Assembly: GCA_944372715.1 (NCBI GenBank)
Contig: CALVZZ010000033.1
Span: forward strand, 1 to 14,530
Source of the DNA: an uncultured Clostridia bacterium
GTDB taxonomy: Bacteria; Bacillota; Clostridia; Christensenellales; UBA1242
Length of the DNA: 14,530 bases
Direction of reading: 5' to 3'
A program made the translations under genes and the position numbers. Shown here piece by piece: positions 1 through 8,200 of this stretch. The stretch's first letter is position 1. Every line of letters begins with the position of its first letter. The notes under the pieces were generated by a model, which saw only the letters and a program-made list of their open reading frames with translations, had not been told where the DNA came from and made no database searches.

Positions 1-461
1 GTATTGTAAAATAAATTATTTACAGTAATTTTTGTTCCTGTATTCATTGCAATTTCAGAAAGTTCGCCAAATTGGCCACCTTCAACCTTTAATATTGTTC
101 CCAATTCATCATTTTGCGTTTTAGACATTATTTCAACTTGTGCAACGGAAGAGATACTAGCAAGTGCCTCCCCCCTAAATCCCAAAGTAAAAATATTATC
201 TAAATCTTCAACGCACTTTATTTTACTTGTAGCGTGTGGCATAAAGGCAAGTTTAATATCATCTTTTTCAATTCCAGAACCATTGTCTAAAATTGAAATG
301 GATTTTATTCCCCCTTCTTCCACAGAAATAACAATTTTATCTGCATTTGCATCTATGCTATTTTCTACAAGTTCTTTAACAACAGAAAAAGGTCTTTCAA
401 CAACTTCACCTGCTGAAATTCTATTACTTATAAATTTGTCTAAAATGTTTATCTTACTCAT
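1..461 (-). CDS. mutL: DNA mismatch repair protein MutL, N-terminal part (gene runs off the left edge)
   Basis: MutL couples mismatch recognition by MutS to strand removal. About 153 N-terminal residues are present, all inside the GHKL ATPase domain. I translated them by hand and see the family motifs in order: ISAGEVVERP followed by VVKELVENSIDA (motif I, with the conserved Glu and Asn), DNGSGI (motif II), HATSKI, the GFRGEAL lid motif (motif III), and GTKITVNNLFYNT at the cut edge. The start ATG (461-459) is set by an AAAGGA Shine-Dalgarno sequence that overlaps the last codons of mutS; only two bases separate the mutS stop from this ATG, so translation is probably coupled. The C-terminal dimerisation/endonuclease half is outside the window, so whether it carries the DQHAxxE metal-binding motif cannot be seen. 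Identification is secure. Confidence 0.97.
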   Translation of the reverse strand, partial: MSKINILDKFISNRISAGEVVERPFSVVKELVENSIDANADKIVISVEEGGIKSISILDNGSGIEKDDIKLAFMPHATSKIKCVEDLDNIFTLGFRGEALASISSVAQVEIMSKTQNDELGTILKVEGGQFGELSEIAMNTGTKITVNNLFYN

Positions 462-463
462 TT

Positions 464-3070
464 TTATCCTTTCGCTTTTATAATTAAATCATTTAAAATT
501 TCAAATGCACTTAATGGTGTAATTTTCTCTATATTCAAATCATTCAATATTCCAATTATTTCAACGATATTTTTATTTCTTTTTTCGGTTTCCAAATTAT
601 TTTCCGTTTCTGCAAATAAGTTTTTATTTAAATCGGTCTGTTCTAAACTTTTACTTATTTCTTTTGCTCTTTTTATAACTTCTTTTGGAAGTCCTGCCAA
701 AGAAGCAACCTCAATACCAAAGCTCTTGTTTGCCCCACCCCTTACAACTTTTCTTAAAAAGACTATACTACCATTAATTTCTTTAACATTAATTTTGTAA
801 TTTTTTACACCTTCTAAAACACCTTCAAGCTCTGTAAGTTCGTGATAGTGTGTTGCAAACAATGTTTTACATTTCATATTCTTTGATAGATGTTCAACAA
901 CTGCCCACGCTATGCTAAGACCATCAAATGTTGATGTACCTCTACCTATCTCATCTAATATCACAAGGCTGTTCTCTGTTGCGTTTGCTAAAATGTTAGC
1001 AGTCTCAGACATTTCAACCATAAATGTACTTTGTCCAAAAGCTAAATCATCACTTGCTCCAACTCTGGTAAATATTCTATCTGTTATACAAATTTCAGCC
1101 GACTTTGCAGGAACAAAACTTCCTATGTGTGCCATTAATGTGATTATTGCAACTTGACGCATATAAGTACTCTTTCCTGCCATATTTGGACCTGTAATAA
1201 TCATTGTTTTATCTGATGTAGTATTTAAAAAAGTATCGTTACTTATAAATTGTTCATTTTTTAATAAATCTTCAACAACAGGATGTCTTCCTTCATCAAT
1301 TTTAATACATTTTATCTTATTATTAATTGTTGGTTTAACATAGTTATTTTTTACAGCAAGTGTAGACAACGACAACAAACAATCAATATCTGAAATTGTG
1401 TTAGACAAACTAAGTAATTCCTGAATGTTTGCTTTTAACATCTCTAAAAGTTCTTCATAAAGTTTTTCTTCCAACAATTCAATTTTATTACCAGCGCTCA
1501 TTATTTTTTCTTCAAGTTCTTTTAGTTCTAATGTTGTAAAGCGCTCTGCGTTTGCTGTTGTTTGTCTTCTAGTATATCTTAATGGAACTTTATCTAACAT
1601 AGATTTAGTGACTTCAATTAAATATCCAAAAATACGATTGTTTATTATTCTTAAATTTTTAATACCTGTTTGATTTTTTTCAGCTTCTTCTAATGCTTGA
1701 ATATAATCTTCTGCTTGACCATATAATTGTTTTAATTCTTTTAACTCCGATGTATAATCAGATTTAAAAACCCCACCGTCTTTTACATTTAAAGGAATAT
1801 CTTGGTCTACAATAGCTCTTTCAAGAACATCACAAATTTGGCTAAAATCTGGTAGACTTTCACCAATTTCTTGCAAGTTTTTAAATCCCGACTGTAATAG
1901 CAACAATTTTATTTCTGGTAAGGATTGCAATGACTTCCTTAAATTACCTAAATCTCTTGGTAAAACTCTATTCATAGCAATCTTACCTGTAATCCTTTCA
2001 ATGTCTCCAAGTTCTTTAAGCTTTATTCTTAATGAATCTCTTAAAATTATCTTACCATTTAATTCCTCAATTGTATTAAGTCTATAATTTATCTTTTTTG
2101 CATCTTTAAGAGGTTGTCCAACCCAATTTTTAAGTTTCCTTGCTCCCATACTTGTAACTGTGTTATCTAATAAAGAAAGTAAAGAACCTTTTTTCCTTCT
2201 ATCTCTCATAGTTTCTAAAATTTCTAAATTTCTTCTAGTGTTAACATCTAAAATTAAATATTCAGAAACATTTAACCATTTTAATTTTGATATATGTGGT
2301 AAGGAAACCTTTTGTGTTTCTGCCAAATATTCTAATAATGCACCTATTGCTGAGCAAACACATTCTTTTCCTTTAAGTTCATAAATCGTATAACAATTTT
2401 CTGAAAATTGCATTCTCAAATTATCGCTCGTTTTAGGTTCAACAAAAGCCCAATCAAAATACTTCTTAAACTTAGGGACAGCACCCAACCTTATGCAACT
2501 AAGTTCATAAGAGCATTTTATAGCCATTTCATCAGCAATAATTTCAGCTGGCAACAGTCTAGTTAGAATATTATCAAGTTCTGTCAAATTTTTACATTCA
2601 ACTATGTCGAATTCTCCTGTTGTTACATCACATATTGCAACACCAAAACCATCATCATTATTAAAAGTTACACAAGCAATATAGTTGTTAGATTTTTCAT
2701 CAAGCATACTATCTTCCGTTACCGTTCCAGGAGTTACAATTCTAACAACACCTCTTTCAACAATTTTTCCAGGTTTAGGGTCTGTTAATTGTTCGCAAAT
2801 GGCAATAGAATAACCAAGTTTCATCAATTTTGCAATATACCCTTCAGCAGAGTGATAAGGTATTCCACACATTGGAGCTCTTTGATTATTACCACAATCT
2901 TTTCCTGTTAAAGACAAATCAAGCACATTTGACATTTCAATTGCATCATCATAAAAAAACTCATAGAAATCGCCCAATCTATAAAACAAAATGGTATCTT
3001 TATATTGTTCTTTAATCTCTAAATAATGTCTCATCATTGGTGAAAGTTCATTTCTATTAATTATTTCCAT
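464..3070 (-). CDS. mutS: DNA mismatch repair protein MutS
   Basis: MutS binds base mismatches and small loops and, with ATP, recruits MutL. At 868 residues it has the usual length of the family. Visible in order: the mismatch-wedging Phe-Tyr-Glu motif at residues 35-37 (in GDFYEFFYDDA), the connector and lever/clamp regions, Walker A GPNMAGKS at 627-634, the signature-like GASDDLAFGQSTF segment from 671, Walker B VILDE at 703-707 followed by IGRGTSTFDG, and FATHYHE around 738-744. Around residues 811-819 a Gln/Leu/Leu-Phe pattern could be a sliding-clamp binding site, which is only a suggestion. The start ATG lies 14 bases inside the end of miaB and an AGGGA sequence sits in the miaB coding region just upstream. 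It is the middle gene of miaB-mutS-mutL. No key residue is missing. Confidence 0.98.
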   Translation of the reverse strand: MEIINRNELSPMMRHYLEIKEQYKDTILFYRLGDFYEFFYDDAIEMSNVLDLSLTGKDCGNNQRAPMCGIPYHSAEGYIAKLMKLGYSIAICEQLTDPKPGKIVERGVVRIVTPGTVTEDSMLDEKSNNYIACVTFNNDDGFGVAICDVTTGEFDIVECKNLTELDNILTRLLPAEIIADEMAIKCSYELSCIRLGAVPKFKKYFDWAFVEPKTSDNLRMQFSENCYTIYELKGKECVCSAIGALLEYLAETQKVSLPHISKLKWLNVSEYLILDVNTRRNLEILETMRDRRKKGSLLSLLDNTVTSMGARKLKNWVGQPLKDAKKINYRLNTIEELNGKIILRDSLRIKLKELGDIERITGKIAMNRVLPRDLGNLRKSLQSLPEIKLLLLQSGFKNLQEIGESLPDFSQICDVLERAIVDQDIPLNVKDGGVFKSDYTSELKELKQLYGQAEDYIQALEEAEKNQTGIKNLRIINNRIFGYLIEVTKSMLDKVPLRYTRRQTTANAERFTTLELKELEEKIMSAGNKIELLEEKLYEELLEMLKANIQELLSLSNTISDIDCLLSLSTLAVKNNYVKPTINNKIKCIKIDEGRHPVVEDLLKNEQFISNDTFLNTTSDKTMIITGPNMAGKSTYMRQVAIITLMAHIGSFVPAKSAEICITDRIFTRVGASDDLAFGQSTFMVEMSETANILANATENSLVILDEIGRGTSTFDGLSIAWAVVEHLSKNMKCKTLFATHYHELTELEGVLEGVKNYKINVKEINGSIVFLRKVVRGGANKSFGIEVASLAGLPKEVIKRAKEISKSLEQTDLNKNLFAETENNLETEKRNKNIVEIIGILNDLNIEKITPLSAFEILNDLIIKAKG

Positions 3071-4187
3071 TATTTTTCCCTTTTTTAATTTCTTTTTCCA
3101 ACTGTAAGATTTTGTTTACTCTTCTATTTTTTTCTTCAAATGAAACTTGATTTGGCATTTTTTCTGCAATAGTTCCTTCTCTGATTGAATACATAAATGC
3201 AAAAATTCCATCATAACTAACTTTTTTAATAAGGTCACAGGTTTGTTCAAAATCCTCCTCTGTTTCTCCTGGAAAGCCTACAATTATGTCCGTTGTTATT
3301 CTCACATCAGGAATCTTTGTTTTAATTTCCTCAATAATAGATAGATATTTTTCTCTGGTGTATTTCCTGTTCATTTTTTCCAAAATCTTATTACTTCCAC
3401 TTTGAACAGGTAAATGTATTTCCTTTAACAACTTGTCGTTTTTTGCAATAACATCTATAACATCAGAAGTTAAATCCTTAGGATGTGAAGTCATAAATGC
3501 AACTTTAAAATCGCCATCAATTTCGCATACCTTTTTTAAAAGTTCACTAAAACAAATTTCTCCACAATCCTTTCCATAACTGTTAACATTTTGTCCTAAA
3601 AGTGTAATTTTCTTATAGCCTTCTCTTACAACTTCTTTAATCTCTTTTAATATATCTTCACTTTTCCTACTTCTCTCCCTTCCCCTTACATAAGGCACTA
3701 TGCAGTATGTACAAAAATTATTACAACCCTGCATTATGTTAACCCAAGCATTGTCTCCACTAGTTCTATAAAAAGGCATATTTTCGCCAATCAAATTAAA
3801 ATCTTCATCATAAGCAAGCAATCTTTTTGTTTTTTTGTTTAGAAATTCTTTAAACTTATATAAATTGCTTGTACCAAATATGATATCAACAAATGGAAAC
3901 ATTTTATAAAGTTTATCAGCCTTTTCTTTTTGTTGTGTCATACAACCACAAACGGCAATAATTTTGTTTTTATTTTCTTTTTTTAATTTTTTTAAAGCCC
4001 CAACATTACCAAAAACTCTATCTTCTGCACCTTCTCTAATAGCACAGGTATTAAATATTATAACATCTGCATCTTTAATATCATCTGCAGATTCATAACC
4101 TTCTTCTTTTAATATGCCTGCAAGTTTTTCTGACTCGTGAACATTTAATTGACATCCATATGTTGTAATATAGTATTTCATACTCAT
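3057..4187 (-). CDS. miaB: tRNA-2-methylthio-N6-dimethylallyladenosine synthase MiaB, lacking the TRAM domain
   Basis: MiaB is a radical-SAM methylthiotransferase that converts i6A37 to ms2i6A37 in tRNAs reading UNN codons. The N-terminal UPF0004 domain has its three cluster cysteines C12 (YGCQLN), C48 (NTCAIRE) and C82 (CGCMTQ); the radical-SAM cluster is C155-x3-C159-x2-C162; LLGQNVNSYG, LPVQSGS and DIIVGFPGET follow. MiaB rather than RimO or MtaB is favoured by YGCQLNVHES and QGCNNFCTYCIVP. The protein is only 376 residues and stops in a lysine-rich tail directly after the radical-SAM domain, so the C-terminal TRAM RNA-binding domain (about 65 residues) is missing; the next gene, mutS, begins inside the last codons. 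The first ATG is preferred to the one two codons later because AAAGGA lies 9 bases before it. It heads the miaB-mutS-mutL operon. Confidence 0.95.
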   Translation of the reverse strand: MSMKYYITTYGCQLNVHESEKLAGILKEEGYESADDIKDADVIIFNTCAIREGAEDRVFGNVGALKKLKKENKNKIIAVCGCMTQQKEKADKLYKMFPFVDIIFGTSNLYKFKEFLNKKTKRLLAYDEDFNLIGENMPFYRTSGDNAWVNIMQGCNNFCTYCIVPYVRGRERSRKSEDILKEIKEVVREGYKKITLLGQNVNSYGKDCGEICFSELLKKVCEIDGDFKVAFMTSHPKDLTSDVIDVIAKNDKLLKEIHLPVQSGSNKILEKMNRKYTREKYLSIIEEIKTKIPDVRITTDIIVGFPGETEEDFEQTCDLIKKVSYDGIFAFMYSIREGTIAEKMPNQVSFEEKNRRVNKILQLEKEIKKGKNNGNN

Positions 4188-4196
4188 TTAAACTTA

Positions 4197-4202
4197 TCCT
4201 TT
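4197..4202 (-). promoter_or_regulatory. Ribosome binding site of miaB
   Basis: AAAGGA on the minus strand lies 9 bases before the ATG at 4187. It supports that start over the second in-frame ATG at 4181, which would be 15 bases away. Confidence 0.7.
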
Positions 4203-4240
4203 CGTACAATATTATCAAATTAAAAAAATTCTTATGTTTT

Positions 4241-4268
4241 ATTATACAACATTTAATTAAAAAATCAA
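4241..4268 (-). promoter_or_regulatory. Probable sigma-A-type promoter of miaB-mutS-mutL
   Basis: On the minus strand a perfect TATAAT -10 element (4246-4241) stands 16 bases downstream of TTGATT (4268-4263), which matches the -35 consensus TTGACA at four of six positions. The start point would fall near 4234-4236, giving a leader of about 48 bases before the miaB ATG. No LexA-type GAAC/GTTC palindrome is visible next to it. This is a consensus match only. Confidence 0.6.
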
Positions 4269-4335
4269 ATATTTTTTATTCTGTTAAATTATGTTCATAG
4301 AATAATTTATTATATGTATGGAATAATAAACAAAG

Positions 4336-6588
4336 ATGAAAAAGGTAATAAAAATATCATTAATAACAATTTTAATTTTATCAATAATAATGTTTATTTT
4401 TATTGGTTCTTTTATTTTTTATAGCTTAAAAACAAGTAATGTAAAATTTTCACTAGATAAAATTGCAGAAAACTCTTTATCAATTCAAGTATATAATTCA
4501 AATAACATTTTAATAAAAGAAGAAAATACTATTTCTGATAAAAAAACAAAGCTTTCTGTTCTCCCTAACTATGTTAAAGAAGCTTTTATATCAATAGAAG
4601 ATAAGGACTTTTATAAACATAATGGAATTAATGTTAAAAGAATGATAAAAGCAATGATTTCAAATTTAAAAAGCTTTAAATTCAAAGAAGGTGCTTCAAC
4701 AATAACTCAACAATTGATTAAAAACACTCATTTAAGCAGTCAAAAAACACTTTCAAGAAAAATAAATGAAATAAACTTAGCACTAACAGCAGAAAAGCAA
4801 CTTACAAAGGAACAAATTCTAGAATATTACTTAAATATAATTTATTTTGGCGACAATAGTTACGGAATTGAAAGTGCAAGTGAACATTATTTTTCTAAAC
4901 CAGCTAAGGAACTTTCATTAGACGAAGCTTGTATGCTTGCTGGTATGATTAAATCACCAAATTATTATTCTCCCATTACAAATCCTGATTTGTGCATAAA
5001 AAGAAGAAATTTGGTATTAAAGGAATTATATAAAGATAACAAGATATCACTAAATCAACTAAACGAAAATACAAAAAAACATTTACAACTTAACATTAAT
5101 ACTGACACAAGCAATAAGTTAAATTCCTACACAGATAATGCTGTTATAGAAGCTTCAAAAATATTAAAAATTCCACCAAAACAAATAGCATTAAACGAAT
5201 ATAAAATCTATACATACCAAAATCCTACAAAACAACAAATACTCGCAAATGTTTTAGATAATTTTAACTTAAATAGTGACTGTGGACTTATAAGTATTAA
5301 TTCAAAAACAGGTGCAGTTGAAGCCTTTATTGGTAAAAGCAATTATAGAATTTTGGAACAAAAAAGACAACCCGGTTCAGCAATAAAACCAATATTAGTT
5401 TATGCCCCAGCAATAAATGAAGATATTATATCACCAGCAACAAGAATTTTAGATGAGCCAATAAATATTGATGGATACTCCCCTAAAAATGTTGGTGGGA
5501 AATATAATGGTTATGTTTCTGTTAGAGAAAGCCTTTCTAAATCATTAAATATTCCAACAATTAAAATTGCCTCTTATATTGGTATAGATAAAATGGCAAA
5601 TTATTTATCAAAATTAGATATCACCTTAGATAAATCAGATTATAATTATGCAATAAGTTTAGGAGGTTTTACATACGGTACATCGCTAAAAAACTTGGCA
5701 GGAGCATATAGTGCACTTGCAAATAAAGGAAAATTTAACAAAGCGCAATTTATTAATTATATTACAGACAAAAATGGTAAAATAATTTATAGAAATAATA
5801 TAAATCCATTACAAGTTTTCAGAGAAGACACTGCTTATTTAATAACAGATATGTTAAAAACAAGTGTAAAAACAGGAACATCAAAGAAATTATCAAACTT
5901 GGACATTGATGTTGCTTCTAAAACAGGTACAGATGGTAGTAATAAAGGTAACCTAGATGCCTACAATAATTCCTATACAACGGAAGATATTTTTGGTGCT
6001 TGGGTTGGAAATATGGACAATTCCCCTATAAACACAGTTGGTGGTGGAATTCCCACAGAGATGGCAAAAGAGTATTTTACTAATATTTATTGCAATAAAA
6101 ATCCTGATAGATTTACAAAACCAACTTCAATTGAAGAAGTAGATTTAGATGCAATTGAACTAGAACAAAATCATAAAGTTGTAAAAGCAAACTTTTACAT
6201 TCCTGAAAAATATCGTGTAAAGGAACTTTTTTCAAAATTCAATCTTCCAAAAGAAACTTCAGAAAGTTATTTAAAAGTTTTACCTGCAAAAATAAATGGA
6301 AGTGTAGATGATAGTGGAAATGTTAGCTTATGGTTTGAAGCTCAAAACTTTATGAAATATGAAATATATAAGATCATTGATGAAAAAATTCAAATTATTG
6401 ATACAATAGAAAATAAAGATGGGAAAATAACTCTTAAAGACAAACTAAAAAATAAAGAAAGTGCAAAATATTACATATTAACATCTATTCAAAACTTTAA
6501 ACTACCAAATGAAGAAATAATAGAAAAAGGCAACGAGATTGAACTCATTGCCATATATAAAGATAATGAAAAATGGTTTTTGAATTAA
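4336..6588 (+). CDS. Class A penicillin-binding protein (bifunctional transglycosylase/transpeptidase)
   Basis: This enzyme polymerises lipid II into glycan strands and cross-links the stem peptides, outside the membrane. Of 750 residues, about 8-31 form one N-terminal membrane anchor with a short cytoplasmic tail. The GT51 transglycosylase domain follows (about 70-225): catalytic Glu88 in EDKDFYKHNG, GASTITQQL at 119-127, RKINE at 141-145 with the second Glu, and ILEYYLNIIYFG. The transpeptidase domain (about 315-565) has all three active-site motifs: SAIK with nucleophile Ser348, SLN at 403-405 and KTG at 529-531. The last 150 or so residues look like a small beta-rich extracellular domain that I do not recognise. 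The gene points against all neighbours, lacks a clear Shine-Dalgarno sequence, and its TAA abuts the recA stop codon. The class is certain; which paralogue (PBP1a/2c/4-like) cannot be told. Confidence 0.95.
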   Translation: MKKVIKISLITILILSIIMFIFIGSFIFYSLKTSNVKFSLDKIAENSLSIQVYNSNNILIKEENTISDKKTKLSVLPNYVKEAFISIEDKDFYKHNGINVKRMIKAMISNLKSFKFKEGASTITQQLIKNTHLSSQKTLSRKINEINLALTAEKQLTKEQILEYYLNIIYFGDNSYGIESASEHYFSKPAKELSLDEACMLAGMIKSPNYYSPITNPDLCIKRRNLVLKELYKDNKISLNQLNENTKKHLQLNINTDTSNKLNSYTDNAVIEASKILKIPPKQIALNEYKIYTYQNPTKQQILANVLDNFNLNSDCGLISINSKTGAVEAFIGKSNYRILEQKRQPGSAIKPILVYAPAINEDIISPATRILDEPINIDGYSPKNVGGKYNGYVSVRESLSKSLNIPTIKIASYIGIDKMANYLSKLDITLDKSDYNYAISLGGFTYGTSLKNLAGAYSALANKGKFNKAQFINYITDKNGKIIYRNNINPLQVFREDTAYLITDMLKTSVKTGTSKKLSNLDIDVASKTGTDGSNKGNLDAYNNSYTTEDIFGAWVGNMDNSPINTVGGGIPTEMAKEYFTNIYCNKNPDRFTKPTSIEEVDLDAIELEQNHKVVKANFYIPEKYRVKELFSKFNLPKETSESYLKVLPAKINGSVDDSGNVSLWFEAQNFMKYEIYKIIDEKIQIIDTIENKDGKITLKDKLKNKESAKYYILTSIQNFKLPNEEIIEKGNEIELIAIYKDNEKWFLN

Positions 6589-7608
6589 CTATTCATCTTG
6601 ATCTGAACCTATCACCATATCTGATGATGTTTTTAAAAGTTCTTTAATTGTTTTTACTAAATCTTCGTATACATTTGGATTATCTTCTATATACTTTTTA
6701 GCATTTTCTCTTCCCTGCCCAATTTTTTCTCCATTAAATGAGAACCAAGAACCTGTTTTTTGTATTAAATTAAACTCTATTGCCAAATCCAAAACACAAG
6801 AAGTTTTTGAAATACCCTGTCCAAAAATCATATCAAATGTTGCAACTTTGAAAGGTGGTGCTAACTTGTTTTTTACCACCTTCACTTTTGTTTTATAGCC
6901 AATAATGTTTGCACCATCTTTAATTGCTTCACCTTTTCTTACATCAAGCCTTATACTTGCATAAAACTTCAATGCTTTTCCACCCGTGGTAACTTCTGGG
7001 CTTCCATATACAACACCAATTTTATCTCTTAATTGATTTATAAAAATAACACAAGTTTTGCTTTTATTTGTAATTCCTGCCAATTTTCTTAAAGCTTGAC
7101 TCATCAATCTTGCTTGCAAACCAACGTGATTTTCTCCCATTTCACCTTCTATTTCTGCTTTTGGAGTTAAAGCAGCAACAGAATCCACAACAACAATATC
7201 AACAGCTCCGTTCCTTACAAGAGTATCACATATGTCCAATGCTTGCTCACCATTATCTGGTTGTGAAACATAAAGATCATCAATTTTTACACCCAATTTA
7301 GATGCATAAACAGGGTCGAGAGCGTGCTCTGCATCAATAAAAGCTGCAGTTCCACCTAATTTTTGAGCTTCAGCTATTATGTGAAGGGAAACAGTTGTTT
7401 TACCAGAAGACTCTGGTCCGTATATCTCTATAATTCTACCCCTTGGAACACCACCAATTCCTAGTGCTGCATCAAGTGTCAAACACCCTGTTGATATAAC
7501 TTCTATATCTTCCTTGGCATTATCTCCAAGTTTCATTATTGCACCCTTTCCAAAATTCTTTTCAATTTGAAGAATGGCTTGCTCTAAATTTTTTCTCCTA
7601 TCTTCCAT
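6589..7608 (-). CDS. recA: Recombinase RecA
   Basis: RecA forms ATP-dependent filaments on single-stranded DNA, performs strand exchange, and triggers LexA self-cleavage in the SOS response. The 339-residue length is normal. Visible: the N-terminal helix with [13 protein letters not shown], Walker A GPESSGKT at 64-71, DAEHALDP with the catalytic Glu94, Walker B ending at Asp142 (VDSVAAL), loop L1 in [18 protein letters not shown], and loop L2/DNA-binding region [23 protein letters not shown] from about 191. The C-terminus ends in a short acidic tail. The start is fixed by AAAGGAG inside the last codons of pgsA; one base separates the pgsA stop from this ATG. It is the last gene of the ftsK-rimO-pgsA-recA unit. 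I see no LexA box directly upstream or at the operon promoter, so SOS control is not evident. Confidence 0.99.
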   Translation of the reverse strand: MEDRRKNLEQAILQIEKNFGKGAIMKLGDNAKEDIEVISTGCLTLDAALGIGGVPRGRIIEIYGPESSGKTTVSLHIIAEAQKLGGTAAFIDAEHALDPVYASKLGVKIDDLYVSQPDNGEQALDICDTLVRNGAVDIVVVDSVAALTPKAEIEGEMGENHVGLQARLMSQALRKLAGITNKSKTCVIFINQLRDKIGVVYGSPEVTTGGKALKFYASIRLDVRKGEAIKDGANIIGYKTKVKVVKNKLAPPFKVATFDMIFGQGISKTSCVLDLAIEFNLIQKTGSWFSFNGEKIGQGRENAKKYIEDNPNVYEDLVKTIKELLKTSSDMVIGSDQDE

Positions 7609-7609
7609 T

Positions 7610-8200
7610 TTATTCTCCTTTATCTTCTTTTAAAACCTTACTATTTTTTACAATGTAATTAATTCCTGATATAATTGTAAGCAATGTTGCCGCACCTATA
7701 AAGCAATATGATACAATTTGAAATGCATTAACAAACTGCTCAGAAAACAAATTATATTGAAATATTAAAGCTAGAAATATTAACATTGCAAGTGCTATAT
7801 CTTGAAAAATAGTTTTGATTTTTCCCCACTTATCTGCTGACATTACAAAATTTTTTGAAGCTGCGACTTGCCTAAAAGCACTTATAATAAGTTCTCTACC
7901 AATTATAATTATTGCAATTATTACACCATATGGTGGATATATAACAAAATCGCAAACAACAAGCAAAAGTGCACTCATCATTAAAAGTTTATCAGCAATT
8001 GGATCTAAAAATTTTCCCAAATCTGTAACTAAATTATATTTTCTTGCAATCATACCATCAATAAAATCTGTACAAGAAGCAAGGACAAACACAGCAAGAG
8101 CAACAATTTTACCATATGGAACAAAATCTGCTAAGTAGAAAAAAATCATTATTGGAATTAAAAATATTCTAATAAGTGAAATTTTGTTTGGTAAATTCAT
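7610..8200 (-). CDS. pgsA: CDP-diacylglycerol-glycerol-3-phosphate 3-phosphatidyltransferase
   Basis: This integral membrane enzyme makes phosphatidylglycerophosphate from CDP-diacylglycerol and glycerol-3-phosphate, the committed step to phosphatidylglycerol and cardiolipin. The CDP-alcohol phosphotransferase signature is intact: Asp45, Asp48-Gly49, Ala52-Arg53, Gly62, Asp66 and Asp70, in the spacing D-x2-D-G-x2-A-R-x8-G-x3-D-x3-D. The N-terminus [11 protein letters not shown] is typical of PgsA. About five to six hydrophobic segments span 196 residues, the normal size. The start overlaps the rimO stop by four bases (ATGA), and AAAGGAG lies 7 bases upstream inside rimO. The signature alone would also fit other CDP-alcohol transferases; the N-terminus and the position between rimO and recA point to PgsA. 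Confidence 0.93.
   Translation of the reverse strand: MNLPNKISLIRIFLIPIMIFFYLADFVPYGKIVALAVFVLASCTDFIDGMIARKYNLVTDLGKFLDPIADKLLMMSALLLVVCDFVIYPPYGVIIAIIIIGRELIISAFRQVAASKNFVMSADKWGKIKTIFQDIALAMLIFLALIFQYNLFSEQFVNAFQIVSYCFIGAATLLTIISGINYIVKNSKVLKEDKGE

Noticed and set aside
283..483. Small plus-strand frame at the left end
   Set aside because: Antisense to the MutL ATPase domain, which shows clear family motifs on the other strand.
3057..3120. Frameshift at the end of miaB that would hide the TRAM domain
   Set aside because: The DNA beyond the miaB stop encodes the MutS N-terminus in frame with a ribosome binding site, and no TRAM-like sequence appears in any frame.
449..4204. Similar leader sequence CGAAAGGATAA before both mutL and miaB, suggesting a shared regulatory repeat
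   Set aside because: The shared part is just the ribosome binding site with a few flanking bases; one copy is inside mutS codons, so chance similarity is the simplest explanation.
7815..8138. 107-residue open frame on the plus strand
   Set aside because: Antisense to the conserved catalytic region of pgsA; no recognisable protein features.
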